A stretch of DNA of 64,000 bases, from NCBI GenBank assembly GCA_950295325.1, contig OX485805.1, positions 53,032,758 through 53,096,757 of the forward strand, in the 5' to 3' direction. Source of the DNA: Polytrichum commune (lineage: Eukaryota; Streptophyta; Polytrichopsida; Polytrichales; Polytrichaceae). The notes beneath the pieces are model-generated. The model was not told the DNA's origin. It was given only the letters and a program-made list of their open reading frames with translations, and ran no database searches. Positions within the stretch are counted from its first letter, which is position 1. Every line of letters starts with the position of its first letter. Below are positions 34,520-47,570 of this stretch, in pieces. The position numbers were made by a program, and so were the translations under genes.

Positions 34520-34960
34520 GGACAACTGCCAAAACAACTCTAGTTAACTAGATTTTTTTTTATACATTCTAAGGAACAACTACAGTTAACTAGAAAATTT
34601 TCAAACCAATTTGAAAAACAACTGTAGTTATCTAGGAAAAAATCCAAGTATTATTATATATTCGAAGAAGTTCGCCTCTTGATTTGCTTCAGTTGAGGGT
34701 CTTTAATATGCTCGGGTCATTGAGGATCATCAAGAAACGCCTTTATACGATCACTGATAATGATGGGCTCTAGAAAAACCTCCATGTACACCAACACAAA
34801 TAACACACTAGTGACACTACAACAAAATTCCATGAACAGGCTGCACTCAACTTTAGTTAACTAGATATAACTATAGTTAACTAAGTTTTTTGACATGTCA
34901 AATTACGAATAACTATAGGTACGATAGGCAACTAGTTAACTAATAGTTGAATTAGTTGGT
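34520..34960. repeat. Cluster of TAGTTAACTAG-like palindromes
   Basis: Variants of C(T/A)(A/G)TAGTTAACTAG occur about seven times between 34528 and 34960, unevenly spaced in AT-rich DNA. They may be the remains of a tandem array or a group of protein-binding sites. Confidence 0.4.
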
Positions 34961-36328
34961 TAGTCGTCCAAGATTTGCATAACATTCAAGCTATCAAACA
35001 TGTTGACATCAATTCATGTAGCAACTTATACCCTAACAAACCATGGTCTTTTGCATCACTAAGCTAGAACGTGATGTTCGCTTTGTTTGAGGAAATTCCC
35101 TTTGCACACATTGTATTGAACCCTTCAATGAAGTCGCATATCTAATATTTGTTCCAATTGACAAATTTATCAAGTTTTGTCATCATTGGCAACATTGTCA
35201 TTGGATAATCTTGTGTCGTGTTTCATCTTTTGTTTTTGTTACTTATGTTGAGAGGTGGAACCTCAAAAGTGAAATTATTTGTGAAGAAAAATGCATCATA
35301 AACACCTAAAAGCAATTGTTGTGATTTGGATGAAACCACATGGTTTTATGAATGGTTGAAATTTTGTTGACTTTGAACACATGAATTTGTACAATGCATA
35401 TTTGGCACTTGACATTGATTTTTCAAACAATTCATATGTATTTATTCTATCATTTGTAGTGAGGAAAAAATATGTATATAGTGTGGGTAGAAAACATCGT
35501 GAACCATTGTATTACATGTGTGGATTGATAATAAGGGTGGTAATAGCTAGATATAAGTATATGTACCAAATTATTAAAAAAAAACTAACAATGTATTGAA
35601 ATTTGCAATTTATCAATATTATATTTATATAATAAAATTTCAACCCACAATAATTGATGTAATATTCATATGTTGATATAATTTTAATATTTTCTTTGGC
35701 TCAATATATTGTAGACATACACATAGATTCTAAGAAGCATATATTGAGTATATTATAAAACATTATCATTTTCTCAAAATAGCACAATGTTTCTCACACT
35801 ACTCAAGTTCATTATTTGATTTTTAATTTTTAATTAAAATATTATAAAATATAAAATATAAAATAAACCATTTTAAAAAACAAGGCACACTAATGTCACC
35901 TCAATATTTATGATTTATTATATCATATTTTTTACCTACAAAGTAATAAATGCATTATTAAGGGGATCAAGTGCTTATTTTAAGAGTGCAAATGGACATA
36001 TGTGTATGGGATTTTGGGTATTCAAGCTGACATGCACAAATTGATTGGGATATTGAGGGGATTCATATGGTCGTTACTCAGGTTGTGTGAATGATTCAAT
36101 CTATGCTTTTGAATATGTGCATATCAATTTAATGTTAAATTGTTTAGTTGATAATATACTTAATAGTATTATAGCAATACATATTGTATGAAAAATAAAC
36201 AAAGTAATGTAATCTTGTTTTATTTTGAATACATATCCATATTACATGTCACTAAGACCCAAAGTAAAATTTAGGGGAGTTCATTGGTCATTCATGTAGA
36301 AACAATGTGCGAGAAAAGGTAGGATTGA

Positions 36329-36374
<46 letters not shown>

Positions 36375-37580
36375 GATACAAGTTTAAATTTTTCTTAGAA
36401 CCACATTAGACTTTATTGAAAGTTCATGAGTAAATTTCTATGTAACATACGAGCCTGTAAAATTTTCTTCTTCTTCTTTTATAAAATAGCCTAACAAAAA
36501 ATGGAATGAAATTAGTTTTTGAGGATGAATATGCTAGAGGGTGAGGTAAGTTTTGTTTTTTAAAACCAACAAGGACTTGTTGGGAACATGAATGGAATAT
36601 CAATCAATGTGGAGGAGATCGGGTTCATTGTTGATGAACGTCAATCCAATGTGGATGATCTTGGTTCATTATGGATGAAATATTAAAAAAGCTCGTTAGG
36701 CTTAGAAGCATGTTGGGCTAGTTTTCTTTTTTCATTGTCATTTTACACAGCTCCCTCAACCACATAATCACACCATCTTTAGATTGTTCAAATGTTTTGT
36801 CATTTTGTTATGTCTCCTTACGACATCAACAAATAAGGTATTCAATTCTCGATTTTAGTACGAGGAAAATATTCAATTCTCACTTTTTATAAATGAACTA
36901 GGTTGTACATAATTACACAACGCTGAAATTTCCTATAGGGTGGAGGGAAATGGCGATAAGTAGTGTTTTTAATAATTATAGGGTTCAAAAGAAAACTATG
37001 AGACTAAGATAGATAGCCCCTAACAAATACTTGGTTCTCGCACCTGTATGCCAATTTTCTATAGGGGTGCCTTCTCCAGGAGTATACTTATATTAGGGTC
37101 CCACCGATATAAGTAAATGAAGCAAAATGCTCAAATGATAAGAAGATGTCATCATGTTATGCTACAAATGTAGATACTGAAACATTATATCTTGTTTTAT
37201 TTCCTCTTGCCATTTACCACTATACCATATTTCTATATGATTTAATGTGGGTCACATTACTCAATATTGGTCCACGACAATAAACATCAGATCAAATATC
37301 ACAGGCCATATTATTTTTCTAGTAACACCACCTTTTCCTTGCTAACATTTTCTTTCATTCTTTGAACGGACCACATGATTTTCCACAAACATATATCAAC
37401 TCGGACTAATGAATTATGTTAACACAAGTAGACAACATGACCAAATGACACAATAGACAAAAGACTTCAGTAATTTGTCACATTACAACACATCAATTGT
37501 GAAATGATGGAACTAATGCGAACCCCGTGATGAATACTATCATCTAGCACATGAATTCTAATGCCACACTCTTAATCAAG
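34961..37580. other. No gene seen; very AT-rich
   Basis: Includes an (AT)n-(AC)n compound microsatellite at 36329-36372. Otherwise long AT-rich sequence without coding signals on either strand. Confidence 0.55.
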
Positions 37581-38531
37581 TACCGTACGTTAAGGGCAGC
37601 TTCGTCACATGTTAGCCGAATAATTAATTAAAGTTCAAAAAGTAGGTTTGGCACCTTAAAATAGTATATTCATATTTTCGGCAATTTTATCTTTTAATTT
37701 TTTAAAATTCAACCTAAATTCATTTTTAATTTTCTATTTAAGCTTATATATTGTACATCTCTCTTGCATTGAATGACAAGTAAGATGTGAGTGAAGAGTT
37801 GAGAATGCTCTGTGCTTTATGCAAGTAGAGTGGAGTTGTGTTCAACAATGCATATGGGATATGTAAACTTTGAGGTGAAGCACCGAGTTAGACTTCATTT
37901 TTATAACACGCATAACTTTTGCATAGAGTCTTCAAATGACATAAAATTTCTTGGAGGTGAAAGATTACTTGATTTCTAAACTTTTTTTAGACCAACAAAA
38001 TTCCAAAAAAGTTGATCTTCTATGCACAAATGAGCTCCGAAAAACTTTTATGAACGCATTTTAATTTTTTGATCTTTACACGGCTGCAATGTTTTGTCCA
38101 TATCTTTTGCATAAAGATTTATTTTTACACAAAACTTGTTGGAGGTGGAAGAAGGATTGATTTCTCAACTTTTGTTAGTTGGACAAAATTCTATAAAACT
38201 TCATCTTCTATGCTCAATTGGACTCCAAAAATTTGTGTACAACACATTTGAAAAGCCTCACCTAGAGTCTTGCTACTTCTTTCTTAACCCATATTCTTTG
38301 TGGACTAATGTAAGTGAGCTTGATTACAAAATGAGCACCTTCTCTCTTTCAAAATTCACATATGCTTCCACTGTAAGTAAAACTCTAGTGAGACGTAAAA
38401 TTTTCTTACTTTTCGGCAATTTTAAAAAATAATTAATTTTATATTCGGCAAAAAATGTCAATAATTTTCCAAATTTTTCGGCGTCTATTTTTAGAATTAT
38501 TTTGTGCCGAACCTGCCCTTAATGTACGGTA
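37581..38531. mobile_element. 951-bp inverted-repeat DNA element with internal duplication
   Basis: The left end TACCGTACGTTAAGGGCAGC (37581) is mirrored by CTGCCCTTAATGTACGGTA ending 38531, giving ~20-bp terminal inverted repeats. TA at both outer edges may be a TA target duplication, as for mariner-like elements. Inside, ~140 bp at 37900-38040 is repeated at 38095-38240 (CATAACTTTTGCATA..., TTGGAGGTG(A/G)AAGA). No transposase is present, so it is non-autonomous. Confidence 0.65.
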
Positions 38532-41500
38532 TACATCAAACATTGATAGGTAACTAATAAAGTATATTCAAGAAGCATAAACAACATGAGAGGTGACACA
38601 AAGAGAAAAGACTTGAGTACTTTGTGACAAGAACACACGTCACTTTTGAGAATATTGAGTATTAAATTGACCCAAAATAATCAGTACGTGACACATTCAT
38701 CATAATACCACACTCTTGATCGTCCTACCTCGGCGGTTTCAAACCTTAAATAAAATAATCAATTCACGTCTATGAATAAATTCCAACGGAATTGTTAAAT
38801 GATGTTTTCCTTAAAAAAATGTATATGTCATTATTTTGTATTATAGAGTAATGTAATTTCCATTTGAAGCCGTCTAGGTAGGACGGTATACTAAATGTAA
38901 TCAACCCTCGGGGCCCGACTCTCCGAGAAGGAAAAGTACGTTCACAAGTTCGAGTGGTAATGAACATGCAAGATATGCTAACAAACCCAAGAATCAAATA
39001 ACTTGGGAACTTGAAAGCCTTGTGTGGGGAGATGCTCCATAGCTCGCGTGATCATTCGAGTCGCCTCCAACAATAAGTAACCTCGCTTAGTCCTTCACTT
39101 TATTATTACTCACCCTCAATCAATCCAAAAAGCTGCAAGTGGGGAGGTACATGACACATAATTGCACAAGCTTACCCTATTGCCGTGCACCACAACAACA
39201 ACCACCACCACCATATCCTAGCTAGACATGCCGATCGATGTACCCCCAAAGTAGGCTAAATGAATGGGGGCCGAGGCGAATGAGAGCATGTGAGTGAGTG
39301 GAGGTACCTATGAGCTCCACTAGAGTTAACATAGACGGGCCTTTTTTTTATGGTTACTAGTTATTACAAGCCACTTACATCATAGAATACGAAACATGTG
39401 ATCAATACAAGATCAAGGTTAGCAAATCCAAATCAAGGTCATTGCCGATCGCTCATCCAAGAGTTATAAGGGTGATCATAACTTGTCACTGTGTTTTGTC
39501 TTCTTTTTTTTATGATTATCTTAGATGTTATACATCATGGGTTGGAAAATATAGTATAATTGTGTTAATATCTCCCATGGACGTTTTTGCAAGAATAAGC
39601 TCAATATCGTGGCCAGAGAGTAATAATCGTGATCGATGTGAGGTAGAAATATCCCCCAAAACAACCCCTACATTTTGTTCAAGAAAATATTCCAAAAAAG
39701 CTTTGATGTTGATTCCAAAGATGTACATGATCAGTAGATCAAAGTCCGTTAGAGCTTAGGGTTGATTTTAGATTACACCTATGGACAACACTTTGGAAAC
39801 TCACAACCTATCCATACCGTTCTCAATTAACATATATTAAGAAAGATTGGAATCTCCTTTCAATTGCTCATTGCATTTACTTTGCTCCTCTCTTATGCTT
39901 TGCGAGATCATGAATTTGTTGGCATTGTGGCCTCAATAGCATGGGGTCAACCGTTTTTTAATGCACTCAGCATGAGTCCTGCACCATGGCCAACAAAATT
40001 CAAAAGCAAGTGGATACATGCAAGGTCGAAACATTGACCTCACATGGCCAATGTGCACATTGTTCACAACATAACATTACTTAGCTCCTTGGGCTACGTT
40101 TTTTTTATGGCACCATGTATTGGGTGAGCATAATTATTCTCAAATTCTCGGATACCCAGTTTATGGAGAACACTTAAGTTGTAGACTTTATAATTTCCGG
40201 CAAAAATCTATAATTTTCAAAAAAATTGCGTCCTCTTTCTTTCGAAAGAGACCATCACTTAGTTACTTACAAATATCATGCATTTTCCGAAATTAAAACC
40301 CAAGTCTTAATTTTCCGAACCATATCCTACCATGCATGATTTAATATTAGAATTCTAGCTCTTAGATGAGCAAGGGTGCAATGCTAAGAGGTTGAGTAAT
40401 GTTTTGCTTACAAGAGCCAAATAATAAAATTATCATTATTATTATTATTATCATTTTCTTAAAATGACAACCACATGTGTTTCTAATGTATGGGCGAGTG
40501 AAGGGTAAGAAAAGGTGACAGTTCCCTTGTTACTTATTTTGTGGTGTTGATGGGTGGGGGGGGGGAGGAGAGAGATGACCTCGGATGTGGATGAACACAC
40601 GGATGAACCTCATTCACCAAACGGATGGAACGATTCTACGGCCGTTTGAATCCACAATCTTGTATGCAGGGCTTGAAATCTGGTTGTCCTCCGATGTGGG
40701 TACGGCCTAAGTTGCCTACCTACTTGCCTATCTATCATAAGGGGCGACACAATTGGTGCGGTTTTGGTGGGATTTGAACCCATGATCGGCGAGGGAGGAA
40801 ACTTCCTTGGTGGGGCCAGAAGCTTCCGATGCGTAAGGTAGGCAACGCCAATGAAGAGATGAGATCAATCAGAATCAGATGTGAATCTTGTACCTTAGGT
40901 TAAGTGGCCCAGCTCATAAGTACCCCAAAACCAACCCACCCCACAGTCAAAAAACAACCTTCTCTCTCACTCTCTCTTTTTCTTTCCCTTCCTTTCCTTT
41001 TTCTTTTTGGGTAGTACGGTGGCCAGTTCCTTCAATGCGAAGAAGAAACAACCACTAGTTGGGATTTGAATCAGGAGTTCTTTCATCCGGGCAGCACTTG
41101 CAAATCGTGCATGTCACTATTTTAAGTGTGTAAATCGGAGTTGACATGCAAAAGTTATAGGATGTGAAAGTGAAGTATTATACCGTCTTCTTTCATTCGT
41201 CACATCAGCTCTCTTAACTGTGTTAGAAATTGAACATAGGATGATGTCCAGTCTCATTAAGATGGATGTCTTTTCGGTGTCCATTCAATTTGACTACAGT
41301 CCTAACCATCCACCGTTCAAACGTAGGTACCTTATTCACTTCCAAACGCTTTTGAAGCCCACTTTGGACCTTTCATCCATACGGTATTTTGAAATTGTAT
41401 GACATGTATATGTAGATTGTGATGTGACGGTGTGGTATATAGTGTCATTTTGTTTGTTGTCTTGCAAGGTTGTTCTTCTTGACCCCCACACAAAGTAATT

Positions 41501-41715
41501 TGAAAAGAGTTTGATGGCCGTTTGATGAAGATTTCGTATCATCTAGTATAGAGGGATAATTCACGGTTAGCACGAACATGTGGGTGGCTTGAACCCAATT
41601 CCTTGGTCTAGACCCCATGAGAACTCCAAGGTTAAGCCCCTGAGACCAAAATAGGATTTGGATGGGGTGATGCTTTTGTTTATAGTACAATCCTATGATC
41701 GGGGAGAACCGGCAG
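38532..41715. other. No gene seen; possible tRNA-like B box at 40770
   Basis: AT-rich sequence. On the minus strand at about 40765-40785, GGTTCAAATCCCAC is a perfect Pol III B box, which may belong to a SINE running toward lower coordinates with a GATAGATAGG tail, but no A box or target duplication was found. Confidence 0.35.
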
Positions 41716-41885
41716 TTAGTTACAGATGAACCGGTTGAGTTGGAGAAATAACCGGTTGATGTTCAAGATTGCACGAAAATTACCGATCATTTTAGAAGAA
41801 TTTATGGAATATACCCCAATTCAATAAAGGAAAACCGGAGGATGTCAACATATAACCGGTTGGACTTGCAAACACTAGGATCTCA
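41716..41885. repeat. Dispersed repeat, copy 2
   Basis: Counterpart of 31083-31250, here with ACCGGTTG repeated three times within the unit. Confidence 0.65.
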
Positions 41886-44800
41886 ACTGATTATGCCCAA
41901 AAATCTCCCCGATCACTGGTACAATCTATTACCAATGATATACCCAATCATAGCATGGGTATCCATGTGACCTTTAAATTTTCCAACCCAACCATGTGCA
42001 AACCTAGGGGCTTGCCCTTGAGGGAGATAGGTGTTAGTTGGCTTGCCCACGCCCATACAAGGCATTTACCTTCAAAAGGAAATAATAGTCTCTCTCTTTT
42101 TTGATGGGGGGGGAGGGGGGTTAGTTCTCATGATATCTTATTCAAGATTACATATAGACTTAGAACAACTCAAAAGTGAAGCAACACCGTTATTTATGTC
42201 GACGGAGTTGTCTTTCTTTCTTTCCTTATTTCTTTATGTGAACATGCTAAAAACTTCTAGAGGTTAAGAAGAGAATCCGTTCTAGATTATCACACAAGTA
42301 ACTTAAGGTCCTTGCCATGGTGCCTCCATAAGGTTGACATAACAATTGACCATTTGCATAAACTTAAATATCTTATGATTATGCCTTTTGTACTGGCAAA
42401 CTTTGCCCCTTCTTGGCTCCGTTACAAGTAGAAACTTGCTCTCCATGTTTCTCTACGAGCTTCTATTTAAAGCATACGAACGGTGCCCTCACAATGTAGT
42501 TGGTGTGGAGCCGTCCCTTTTCGATCATGCTATTGAAGAAGGGTTATTTGTATCTTGAGGTTCGTCTCTTGCATCATCGTTGCCCGATTCATTGGTGTAA
42601 TAGTAGATTCATAGCATCAAGTGCTATGCTTACCCATTGTTTTGTGATGACAAGATAACAAGTACTTTAGTCTATACATGACATTGCTCAAGGGAGGAAA
42701 ACTACTATGTGGGGTTAGCATATCCAAGGACATGATTCTTGGATCTTTGTGTTGCAATGCATTAATTTTGTAGTATCAGACTAAATCTAGGCATTTATGA
42801 GAAGCGAACACAACTTGAGCCAATTATGAGAAGTGAACATAACTCATCAACTGAGCAATGTTATGTAGACAACTTGTTTTATGTAACCAACCACTCTTTA
42901 CGAATGTTTGGTCGCATGTGAGGGTGCAACCTCTATAAAGGTCTTGCATTTGGGGCTTGAGTGTTGAATATTGTATTCCATTCAGGTCTTACTAGGAGAT
43001 TCATGGGTGTTGATTTTTATCATCACTGTTTGGACATGTTAGTTTTTGTTGTGATAGTATGTAATATTGATAAAGTTTTTGGATATGTTGAAATGTTGTC
43101 ATGTTTGTGAGGTGTCCCACCCATCCACCATGGGGTTGTCTCGTAAGGTCCACACACATTATCTTAGCATATCATATTCCCAAGGTTGTCCAACAGTGTT
43201 GGAATGTTATCCCATTTTTTGATACCACTATAGTTGCGAGTGACATGACACATTGATTGCGGGGGTGGACCTTGGAATGTACCCAAACCCTACAAAGCAA
43301 TGAGGTGAGGGCCACTCATATGAAGGGTGGCTAAGGGACCACACTCAACCTCGTGAAGGCTAAAGTGTGGGGGTTGTCCTGAAAGGAACCTCATCTGCCT
43401 CCTGGAGGTAGCAAGGAGGCAACATCACTCTTTTAATTGCTTTAAATTATTATCTTGTATGATTTAGGTGATTAAACTATATGGGGAAATTGTATTCAAA
43501 AGGCTTTCTAAAGGTGTAAATAATGTCTCGACCGGACAAGGGGTCCTACCTACATAACCCTTCAAAGTATGCAAGAACGTTAGTCCCAAAACTAATAGTC
43601 AGCCTCACTTTCACTGGCACATTCCATTATTTGACGGTGAGGTGGGGCCTTGCTTGGAGGATGGTAAGCTTACATGAGTGGGGAAGGGGTAACTGAACCC
43701 TTTTTTGGCCCCGGGTCCATTCCATGGAAACTTCAAAATTTTAGACCACCTTTAATGTTTACAGATTCTCAACCCTTTTACTACATCTTTTATGATGATT
43801 GGGTACTTCTTTGTATTCACTAACTTGAAGAAACATCCAATGTATCAAAGAAATATCCAAATTTCATTTAAATATGAGAAGATCCAACAATCCCCAAAGG
43901 TCAATGGGGCAAATATGGGCAATTTTCAAGATACTTATTTATTTATTTTTAGGTTATGGATTGGGCATGGGACCTCAATGTTTTTTGCATATTCATATTC
44001 ACCATGAAAAATAGTGCACAAGTAGTTGCTAAAAATCTTAATTCAAACTCTTTATCGGCAAGCTATACTTGATCAAACATGCTTGACCGGATTGAGCTCA
44101 TGGTTATGTTGAAAAAATATGGGGGCCTTGGCATTCACAATTTTTTTGAGGAGTTGCCCAAGGGGTTATGTAGATAGGTTTTGGTTTGGGTTCAATTGAA
44201 CAATTTAACACACATGGAAGATTAAATAAGTGTTACTTTAGGGTTCTAGGTGCCATTACTAGATTAATTGATAGGTCACAATGAGTTTTAAGTAGGTACC
44301 AATACCTATATTACAATTGGTTTATTTTTATGAGGTAATGTGAAATTAAAAGGTGGATCACAATAGGTCACTCAATGTAATACATACAATTGCATAGTCT
44401 CCCCCTTACAACTAACCACAATTTAATAATAACTCTATACCATGGATTTCAATGCAAGGAGTCTCAACTCATCAATTGTGTTTTGAGTGTCAGTGGTGTC
44501 ATATAATCAGGGCCAAGGGCACCCCAATATGAACCACAATCTTTGTTTAAGTAAGTGGTAATTCAATGATTCATGAAATAGTTTAGTGAATAATGTGCAG
44601 GTTATTGAGTTAATTGATTTATCTTGAGTTTTAATGAGTATGTCTGGTCATTGTCCTTACCCGGACTGGCTGAAGGAAATCAACCTATAGTCTCCAAAAA
44701 TATTGTCCACGTCAAGTTAGGTAGGTGCCAAAACAATTGCCCGTTCCTTGACTTTTAGATGATTCTAATTACAATTTACAAGTACTCCCAAGACATTTAA

Positions 44801-45174
44801 ATGATGTTTAGTTGTGGCAATAATCCAAACCATACTCTTGGACAATAGTCCAAAACAATCTCCTTAATAACCTAATTAGTGAATTGGTCCAAGTTTGATT
44901 CATGCACCAATTTTAACAATCTTAATATTTGTTCTTTATGACAAGTTATCTTCTCTTAGATATGCACTTTACTTATATACTTGGTGATCTACTAAGCAAG
45001 TTCAAGTTCAACTTTCTAATTATTACTTGATTAATAATTTCACAAAGGTCATGGACATCCTTTATCTATAAAAACACGATTTTGAGAGAGTGGGATCCTC
45101 TCAAAATAATATTGGCCATTTGGACACCCAAAAGTCATGTTAGGTTGATAAATACTAGATTATACTTCAAACGT
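41886..45174. other. No gene seen
   Basis: AT-rich DNA without recognisable coding sequence. Short frames such as 42031-42267 and 43792-44007 have no features of real proteins. Confidence 0.55.
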
Positions 45175-45703
45175 GTAGTTTCCATTAAAACAAGAGTATG
45201 TTAAGCTGGGAAATCGACTCCTTTAAGTTGAGTCGAACTAAATGAGGACAATATTTTGTCAATTTAGGTTGAGTCGACCTAAATGAGGACATTATGTTGT
45301 CAATTTAGGTTGAGTCGACCTAAATGAGGACAATATTTTGTCAATTTAGGTTGAGTCGACCTAAATAAGGACATTATGTTATCAATTTAGGTTGAGTCGA
45401 CCTAAATGAGGACAATTATGTTAGTCAATTTAGGTTGAGTCGACCTAAATGAGGACAATATTTTGTCAATTTAGGTTGAGTCGACCTAAATGAGGACATT
45501 ATGTTGTCAATTTAGGTTGAGTTGACCTAAATGAGGACAATATGTTAGTCAATTTAGGTTGAGTCGACCTAAATGAGGACAATATGTTAGTCAATTTAGG
45601 TTGAGTCGACCTAAATGAGGACAATATGTTGTCAATTTAGGTTGAGTCGACCTAAATGAGTCGATTTCCCAGCTTAACATACTCTCATTTTAATGGAAAC
45701 TAC
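45175..45703. mobile_element. Inverted-repeat element filled with a palindromic minisatellite
   Basis: Left 46 bp (45175-45220, starting GTAGTTTCCATTAAAACAAG) and right 46 bp (45658-45703) are inverted copies with only two differences. Between them are 11 units of 41-43 bp. Each unit contains TTTAGGTTGAGTCGACCTAA plus A, a near-perfect 21-bp palindrome with a single T/G pair, followed by TGAGGACA and either ATATTTTGT or TTATGTTGT. The two spacer types partly alternate. The last palindrome merges into the right terminal repeat. No ORF. It resembles foldback elements whose arms carry satellites. Confidence 0.8.
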
Positions 45704-46149
45704 GGCGGAATTTACAGCGGAAAATCAAATGTTATTTTTTTACTTGTACTCTACAACTTTCCAGTGGTTTTCATTTCATTCTTGGATTAATAGTTTGCTT
45801 TATGTGCTCCCAATTCACTGGAAAACTCTCATTTTAATGAATATTGTGTTTAAATTGTCTTCTCTCGTCTAGTGGATCAACGACTCTCCTTCCAAGGTAC
45901 TCTATTGATTAAGTAACTCATGGCCTCTCACATACTCATAATTGGTTGGAATTGAGTACTCATGAATTTCACGTCCATGGCCTATGTACAATAGAGGAGA
46001 ATCTCTTTAGTTAGTTGATTGGGAAGACCATCTCCAATGCAATGTAAATTTGATTATGTTATCCTCAAGATTATAAATCATATTGAGGGCATAACTTTGT
46101 AGGTTGTTACTGGAAAGTACACCTCATGGCGAAAGGGAATTAAGTCCTA

Positions 46150-47570
46150 CCTTCATGCTAGTGGTCGGTTCCTCTTTTCACAAACCAACCATACCAGCCC
46201 TTTTTTTTTAGGCGAAAAATTGCCAGAAAATGATAATTTAATGGAGCTGGTGACACCTGTGTGTTAATAAGTGGGAGGGAATGATGAGGAAATCGCCGAA
46301 TTCCCACCATCATCAGCCCTCATTAGGCCAAATCCCCACGGCGAATACATCATTAGTAGCCACCTGCCACCCGCCAAATCCGATCGCCCGTAAAGGTCCC
46401 TCGCCGCCTCCCGCCACGAAAATGTTTCTGTCTCGCCGCCTTCCATCCGTTTATGTTAGCTCCCTCGCCCCTTACCGTTGGTGTCTTCTGTTGAGCTCGC
46501 CAACATCCTCCGCGTTCATCGCACTCCGTCGCTCTCCTTCACTCGCCTCCTTCGTCGTTCATCACTCTCTGTCCTCGCCATTTACTTCCCTTCCCTTCAT
46601 TGCGCGTCGCCAACTGCAACTCCTAAGGCTACCTCTTAACTTTGCTTCAATGTCTTTCTTAACTTTGCTTCAATGTCTTTCCCCTTGCACATCACATCAT
46701 ACTAAACCCCGCTACAATTTCGTGAACAATCAGTGTGCTTGGATTGAATTGTTGCAATTCTGTGTGTTTTGGGTTGTGTTGCAAATTGCAATGGACATTG
46801 TTGATTGTTCTGTAGGTTCACTACTTAAGGGTCACTCAGAATTCTCTGATTCACCAATGCTCTGTATGCTTCCAGTGTTTCTTGATCATCTGTGGGTTTG
46901 CGCATTGGGGTTGGGGATTTACTTGCATCAATTTGGTTTAACTGCATCAACTCAGGGTTGGGGATTCACTTGCATCAATTGGGTTGGGAATTCACTTGCA
47001 TCAACTCAGGGTTTGCGCATTGGGGTTGGGGATTCACTTGCATCAATTGGGTGGATTTGTGGGTTTAGTGGTTGTGGGTTTCGGCGATTGGTTTACTTGA
47101 TAGTTTGGGGGTCTTGGGATTCAGCGATTGGTGTTCTTGTGGGTTTTGGGTTTTGGGTTAGGGTTTTGTGGGTTGTGGGTTGTGGGTTGTGGGTTAAGGG
47201 TGCACCAGTTCGCCGAGGGAGGTGGATCGCCAACGCGCATCGTCCGAGGGAGGTGGATCGCCTCGATTGGTGCGATCGGTGATTCGGTGTACTTCTGGGT
47301 TTTGGGTTTTGGGTTGTTTGTTGTGGCTTGTGGCTTGTAGGTGGATTTCGACGATCGGTTGACTCTGGACTCTGGAGGTGGATTTCGGTGATTTGACGAG
47401 GGAGGTTTTGGGTGGATTTGACGAGGGAGGATTTCGGTGATTTGACGAGGGAGGTTTTCGGTGATTGGACTCTGGAGGCGATCTGTTTAGGGGGGCGATC
47501 TGTGTTTGCTTCTGTGATTGGAGATAGGGAGGTTTACTTCTTGGAGGCGAGGGAGGTTCAGGGCGTGCTC
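46150..47570 (+). other. GC-richer leader region of the hAT element, with minisatellites
   Basis: Upstream of the transposase ATG, composition rises from about 46260. Tandem arrays occur at 46900-47060 (GGTTGGGGATTCACTTGCAT units), 47140-47210 (TTGTGGGTTGTGGG) and 47221-47465 (GATTTGACGAGGGAGG units). A 333-codon frame at 46281-47282 runs through these repeats and is probably not coding. This may hold the promoter and 5' exon(s) of the hAT gene. The hAT terminal repeat was not firmly located; TTTAGGCGAAAAATTGCC near 46208 and GGCAAATTGTCGCCC near 51284 are weak candidates. Confidence 0.4.

Noticed and set aside
45220-45660. CRISPR-like array of regular repeats
   Set aside because: The spacers are themselves repeated and the unit is palindromic; this is a plant minisatellite within an inverted-repeat element.
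47140-47200. Telomere-like GGGTTTTGGGTTAGGG sequence
   Set aside because: Only one or two imperfect units inside a G/T-rich minisatellite; not a telomeric array.
46281-47282. 333-codon frame before the hAT transposase
   Set aside because: It runs through several minisatellites (repeated Gly/Trp/Leu-rich peptide), has no domain, and is more likely the untranslated leader of the hAT gene.
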